DNA from: Kiloniella majae
GTDB taxonomy: Bacteria > Pseudomonadota > Alphaproteobacteria > Kiloniellales > Kiloniellaceae
Direction of reading: 5' to 3'
Length of the DNA stretch: 64,000 nucleotides
Assembly (NCBI RefSeq): GCF_002118315.1
Contig: NZ_MTSZ01000006.1
Location: 151,370 to 215,369, forward strand
Part shown: in pieces, positions 61,226-64,000 of the stretch
Numbering within the stretch: position 1 is the first letter of the stretch
Layout: the number at the start of each line of letters is the position of its first letter
Notes under the pieces: generated by a model
Database searches by the model: none
What the model was told of the DNA's origin: nothing
What the model saw: only the letters and a program-made list of their open reading frames with translations
Translations under genes and position numbers: made by a program

Positions 61226-62008
61226 ATGCAGCGTGAACTTCTTGGAACAGAGTGGCAGGTTAAAAAGCTTACCTTTTTAATTGCCATGGCTGTTCTTATC
61301 GGACTTTCGTATATCTGGACACCAACAAGTGAGCTTTGGCACGCTGTCAGTGTGGATTTTTTCTGGGCTGTTAATGGCACATTGACTTGGGGTGAAGCCT
61401 GGCAAGTCTTTTGGGCGGCTTCAAATACACCGATATTCGATAAGCTGAACGGGCTTATTATGGCTATTCCCTGCCTTTGGTATGTCATTGACGATCGTAG
61501 CAGACCGCTCAGCTTACGCTTAAGCCACATGCTGGTGATGGGAATTGGTATTATTGTAGGCGTCTATTTCGCCAAACATGCTTTCAGATCTTACGAATCT
61601 CTCAGCCCCTCTCTGATTTACAGCGATACATTCAATAATTTGAACGAGCTGGTCCCGTGGATTAAAGCCAAAGTAAGTGCTGATGATAGTTTCCCCGGAA
61701 ACCACGCAGTTGTTGCAGGTATTTATGGTTTCTTTTTCTATTTTGCTATAGGACGCAAATACTTCTGGCTTGCTTTACCAATTGCCATTCTGGGGGGCAC
61801 AGCGCGTGCCGTTGCCGGGGCTCATTGGCTATCTGATTTGGTTGTTGGTGGGACGATTCACATTCTTCCTATCATGGCCTTAACCTTTACAATACCGGCA
61901 ATTCGTTGGGCTGAAAGCTTTCTGAACACACTGGCAGATGTTTTGGTTTTGAATTTACCAAATGCACTGACGTCCCCTTTTGTGAAGCTGACCCAAAAGC
62001 TCGCATAA
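61226..62008 (+). CDS. PAP2-type phosphatase family membrane protein
   Basis: 260 residues from ATG 61226; the reading frame opens at 61055 but the first 57 codons have no coding character or ribosome site. There are about six membrane segments. DDSFPGNHAVVAGIYGFFF and ARAVAGAHWLSDLVVGGTIH supply the PGNHA and SxxxxxH-like/RxxxxxHxxSD active-site motifs of PAP2 phosphatases. The first motif (KxxxxxxRP) is degenerate. Such enzymes remove phosphate from lipid phosphates. A hairpin terminator follows. Confidence 0.82.
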   Translation: MQRELLGTEWQVKKLTFLIAMAVLIGLSYIWTPTSELWHAVSVDFFWAVNGTLTWGEAWQVFWAASNTPIFDKLNGLIMAIPCLWYVIDDRSRPLSLRLSHMLVMGIGIIVGVYFAKHAFRSYESLSPSLIYSDTFNNLNELVPWIKAKVSADDSFPGNHAVVAGIYGFFFYFAIGRKYFWLALPIAILGGTARAVAGAHWLSDLVVGGTIHILPIMALTFTIPAIRWAESFLNTLADVLVLNLPNALTSPFVKLTQKLA

Positions 62009-62041
62009 GATAACGCTGGCATGTGTTTTGGAATGCTAAAG

Positions 62042-62075
62042 AACAGGGCCGTTGACCATGTGCAGCGGTCCTGTT
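62042..62075 (+). terminator. Terminator-like hairpin after the PAP2 gene
   Basis: AACAGGGCCGTTG (62042-62054) pairs with CAGCGGTCCTGTT (62063-62075) over 13 bp including two G-U pairs in plus RNA. A T-rich but interrupted tail follows. Confidence 0.6.
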
Positions 62076-62150
62076 TATCCTTTGTTTCGCTTAATTCTTT
62101 TTTAGTCAAAAATCGATAATCTCAAAAATAGATAATCATAGTATTGGTAT

Positions 62151-62891
62151 ATGGTATTCACAAAGCCACAACTGTTCTTCACTACTCCTCCCGCACCTTG
62201 CCCTTACAAAGAAGGTGAAGAAGAACGAAAGCTGGTTACAGAATTCTCAAATCATGAAGCTATTCAACAATACGACTTATTGATAAAATCTGGCTTCAGA
62301 CGCAGCCATAATTATCTATACCGTCCTCTCTATAATAACCCTGACTATTGTTTGTCTGTCCGTGTTCGCGTTGATGATTTCACGATGAAAAAATCTCAAC
62401 GACGTGTTTGGAATAAAAATCAAAAATTACAAGCCAAAGCCTATAAAGCTGTCGCGACAGAGGAACAGTTTGATCTTTTTCGTTCCTATGTACAACGGCG
62501 CCACGGCGATGGCGATATGAGCGATATGTCCTGGGATGACTATAAAGACATGGTCGACACCAGCCCCATTGATACTGAGATCATAGAATTCAGAACCGCA
62601 GATAATAGCCTTGTTTCAGCTTGTTTGGTTGATTGGGTCAATGATGGTGTTTCCGCAGTCTATAGTTTCTTTGATATTCGCCAATCTGATAAAGGTCTTG
62701 GGAGCTATATGATTTTGTGGCTTCTGGACGAAGCTAGACGTAGAAAGCTTCATTATCTCTATTTGGGGTATTGGATTAAAGAATCTCAAAAGATGGCATA
62801 CAAATCTAAATTTACACCACTAGAAGCTTTTCGGGCTGGTGCCTGGACAGAATTATCATTTTCTTCTGATTTCGGGACAACGTCCGAATAG
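62151..62891 (+). CDS. bpt: Aspartate/glutamate leucyltransferase
   Basis: 246 residues. APCPYKEGEEERKLVTEF is the N-terminal ATE/Bpt motif with Cys17-Pro-Tyr, and VRVDDFTMKKSQRRVWNKNQ plus DKGLGSYMILWLLDEARR and LGYWIKESQKMAYKSKFTPL mark the GNAT-like transferase half. Bpt adds leucine from Leu-tRNA to proteins starting with Asp or Glu, sending them to ClpS-ClpAP. Transcription is on the same strand as the RDD and PAP2 genes but after a terminator-like hairpin. Confidence 0.94.
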   Translation: MVFTKPQLFFTTPPAPCPYKEGEEERKLVTEFSNHEAIQQYDLLIKSGFRRSHNYLYRPLYNNPDYCLSVRVRVDDFTMKKSQRRVWNKNQKLQAKAYKAVATEEQFDLFRSYVQRRHGDGDMSDMSWDDYKDMVDTSPIDTEIIEFRTADNSLVSACLVDWVNDGVSAVYSFFDIRQSDKGLGSYMILWLLDEARRRKLHYLYLGYWIKESQKMAYKSKFTPLEAFRAGAWTELSFSSDFGTTSE

Positions 62892-63116
62892 AATAGGAAT
62901 AGATCCTTCAAGGCCATTTGGGTCAAAATCATGCTTATCGATTTGTTATATAAAGATTATGCATAAATTTAAGTGCCATTATGCAATAATACTATCAGTA
63001 AAAATGTCGGGATTTATTGCACTCGCGAAGCAACTTGCTTATCCTGTGCCTCACTTCTTTATTACTAATCTATAATATTCCTAAATTGGAAATATCTCAG
63101 CAGGGAGACAATTTTA

Positions 63117-64000
63117 ATGAATCGTAGAAAGTTTCTAACGGGTGCGGCTACGGGTGTAGCAGCAGGTGCAGCAGCGGCCACACTTAGCGCGCCAGCGATT
63201 GCACAGGGCAAACGCGACCTGAAAATGGTAACCACTTGGCCAAAGAATTTTCCTGGCCTGGGTACAGGTGCCCAGCGTGTTGCTGATCGCATCACGGCTG
63301 CTTCTGACGGCAAGCTGAACGTAAAGCTCTATGCTGCGGGCGAACTGGTACCACCTTTTGAATCCTTTGATGCCGTTTCCAACGGAACAGCAGATATGTA
63401 CCACGCTGCCGAATACTACTGGCAGGGTAAACACAAAGCCTTTAACTTCTTCACAGCTGTTCCTTTCGGCTTTACTGCCAACGAACTCGACGCCTGGGTA
63501 CACTATGGCGGCGGTCAGGAACTGTGGGACAAGCTCTCCGCACAGTACAACCTGAAATCCTTCATGGCCGGTAACACCGGTGTTCAGATGGGTGGCTGGT
63601 ACAACAAGGAAATCAACACACTCGAAGACTTCAAAGGCCTGAAAATCCGTATGCCGGGTCTGGGTGGTGAAGTGCTGCGCCGTATTGGTGCTGCGGCTGT
63701 AACCCTGCCGGGTGGTGAGATTTTCCCATCTCTCGAATCAGGCGCGATTGATGCGACTGAATGGGTTGGCCCTTGGAACGATCTGGCCTTTGGTTTCTAC
63801 AAAGTAACCAAATACTACTACCAGCCAGGTTTCCACGAGCCAGGTTCTGGCCTTGCGTGTGGCATGAACAAAGACGTTTGGGAAAGCTTCTCTCCGGATG
63901 AGCAAGCCCTGATCCAGTCAGCCTGTGCTGCCGAGAACAACGTCATGCTGTCAGAGTACAATGCCAAAAACGGTGACTCTCTGGATGTTCTGTTGAACAA
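63117..64000 (+). CDS. TRAP transporter substrate-binding protein, N-terminal part
   Basis: The gene runs off the window; about 294 codons are present. A Tat signal has the twin Arg in NRRKFLTGAA and a hydrophobic Ala-rich core to about residue 30. The mature domain is DctP-like: LKMVTTWPKNFPGLGTGAQR, AAGELVPPFESFDAVSNGTA, YYWQGKHKAFNFFTAVPFGF, LKIRMPGLGGEVLRRIGAA and ALDATEW-type EWVGPWND. Such proteins bind carboxylates in the periplasm for a TRAP permease, which should lie just beyond. AGGGAG precedes the ATG. Its codons are markedly C/G-ending, unlike neighbours, suggesting high expression. Confidence 0.92.
   Translation, partial: MNRRKFLTGAATGVAAGAAAATLSAPAIAQGKRDLKMVTTWPKNFPGLGTGAQRVADRITAASDGKLNVKLYAAGELVPPFESFDAVSNGTADMYHAAEYYWQGKHKAFNFFTAVPFGFTANELDAWVHYGGGQELWDKLSAQYNLKSFMAGNTGVQMGGWYNKEINTLEDFKGLKIRMPGLGGEVLRRIGAAAVTLPGGEIFPSLESGAIDATEWVGPWNDLAFGFYKVTKYYYQPGFHEPGSGLACGMNKDVWESFSPDEQALIQSACAAENNVMLSEYNAKNGDSLDVLLN

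Noticed and set aside
62892..63116. Possible small gene between bpt and the TRAP gene
   Set aside because: The only frame overlaps the end of bpt and has no coding character. The stretch is best read as the TRAP promoter and leader.
1..64000. CRISPR arrays, insertion sequences, prophage or integrative elements
   Set aside because: No regularly spaced repeats, transposase, integrase or phage structural genes were seen. The short direct repeats listed are isolated.

Overview
The window looks like a chromosomal segment of a moderately AT-rich, flagellated, facultatively microaerobic alphaproteobacterium, probably a marine Rhodospirillales-like lineage. This placement is inferred from gene content and gene order, not from a database search. 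Signs include an FnrL-type regulator next to a complete cbb3 oxidase cluster, the order DUF177-rpmF-plsX-fabH-ihfA-merR, the order rpiB-glyA-nrdR-ribD-ribE-ribB-ribH-nusB-thiL-fliL, a CBP3-type bc1 chaperone, an intracellular PHB depolymerase, Bpt and a TRAP binding protein. Nearly all of the window is ordinary core genome. There is no phage, insertion sequence, CRISPR array or integrative element that I can support.

Layout. 1-2 kb: the end of an SDR gene, a LysE-type exporter, a decayed metallo-beta-lactamase-fold lactonase and a small orphan gene. 2-3 kb: rpsI/rplM. 3.3-8.2 kb: an FAD oxidoreductase, small unknown genes, phaZ, a SPOR lipoprotein and an HpcH/HpaI aldolase. 8.3-8.5 kb: a non-coding stretch dense in hairpins, a candidate structured RNA. 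8.6-18.3 kb: the respiratory block fnrL, a GNAT-like gene and ccoNOQP-ccoGHIS, with two FNR boxes. 18.3-22 kb: GNAT, Lrp, phhA, YigZ and an orphan MlaF-like ATPase. 22.1-27.5 kb: tRNA-Pro, merR, ihfA, fabH, plsX, rpmF, yceD, CBP3 and bamE. 28.9-36.7 kb: the riboflavin/NusB/ThiL/GlyA group. 37-42 kb: two regulatory genes, a SAM-II riboswitch with metY, and cpdB. 42.5-46.2 kb: hemB, a 1-Cys peroxiredoxin, TetR and TfoX. 46.2-50.3 kb: malonyl-CoA decarboxylase, then an HD-type diiron oxygenase candidate and a PhyH dioxygenase divergent from a LysR regulator. 50.3-58.4 kb: a CDF transporter, penicillin acylase family protein, threonine ammonia-lyase, a trans-sulfuration enzyme, flavin reductase and an EamA exporter. 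58.5-62.9 kb: motAB, RDD, PAP2 and bpt. 63.1-64 kb: the start of a Tat-exported TRAP binding protein.

How the genes work together. The respiratory block is self-contained: FnrL should sense oxygen through a 4Fe-4S cluster and act at the boxes before the GNAT-like gene and ccoN, while CcoGHIS delivers copper and assembles the oxidase. CBP3 assembles the bc1 complex upstream of it and HemB supplies tetrapyrrole. SAM controls metY through a riboswitch. The riboflavin genes provide flavin, but the GTP cyclohydrolase II half of RibB has lost its zinc and catalytic residues, so a separate RibA is needed elsewhere.

The best leads for new biology are the PhyH/HD-oxygenase/LysR module (resembling PhnY-PhnZ and TmpA-TmpB phosphonate oxidation pairs), the hairpin-rich RNA candidate at 8.3-8.46 kb, and the uncharacterised GNAT-like protein under an FNR box.
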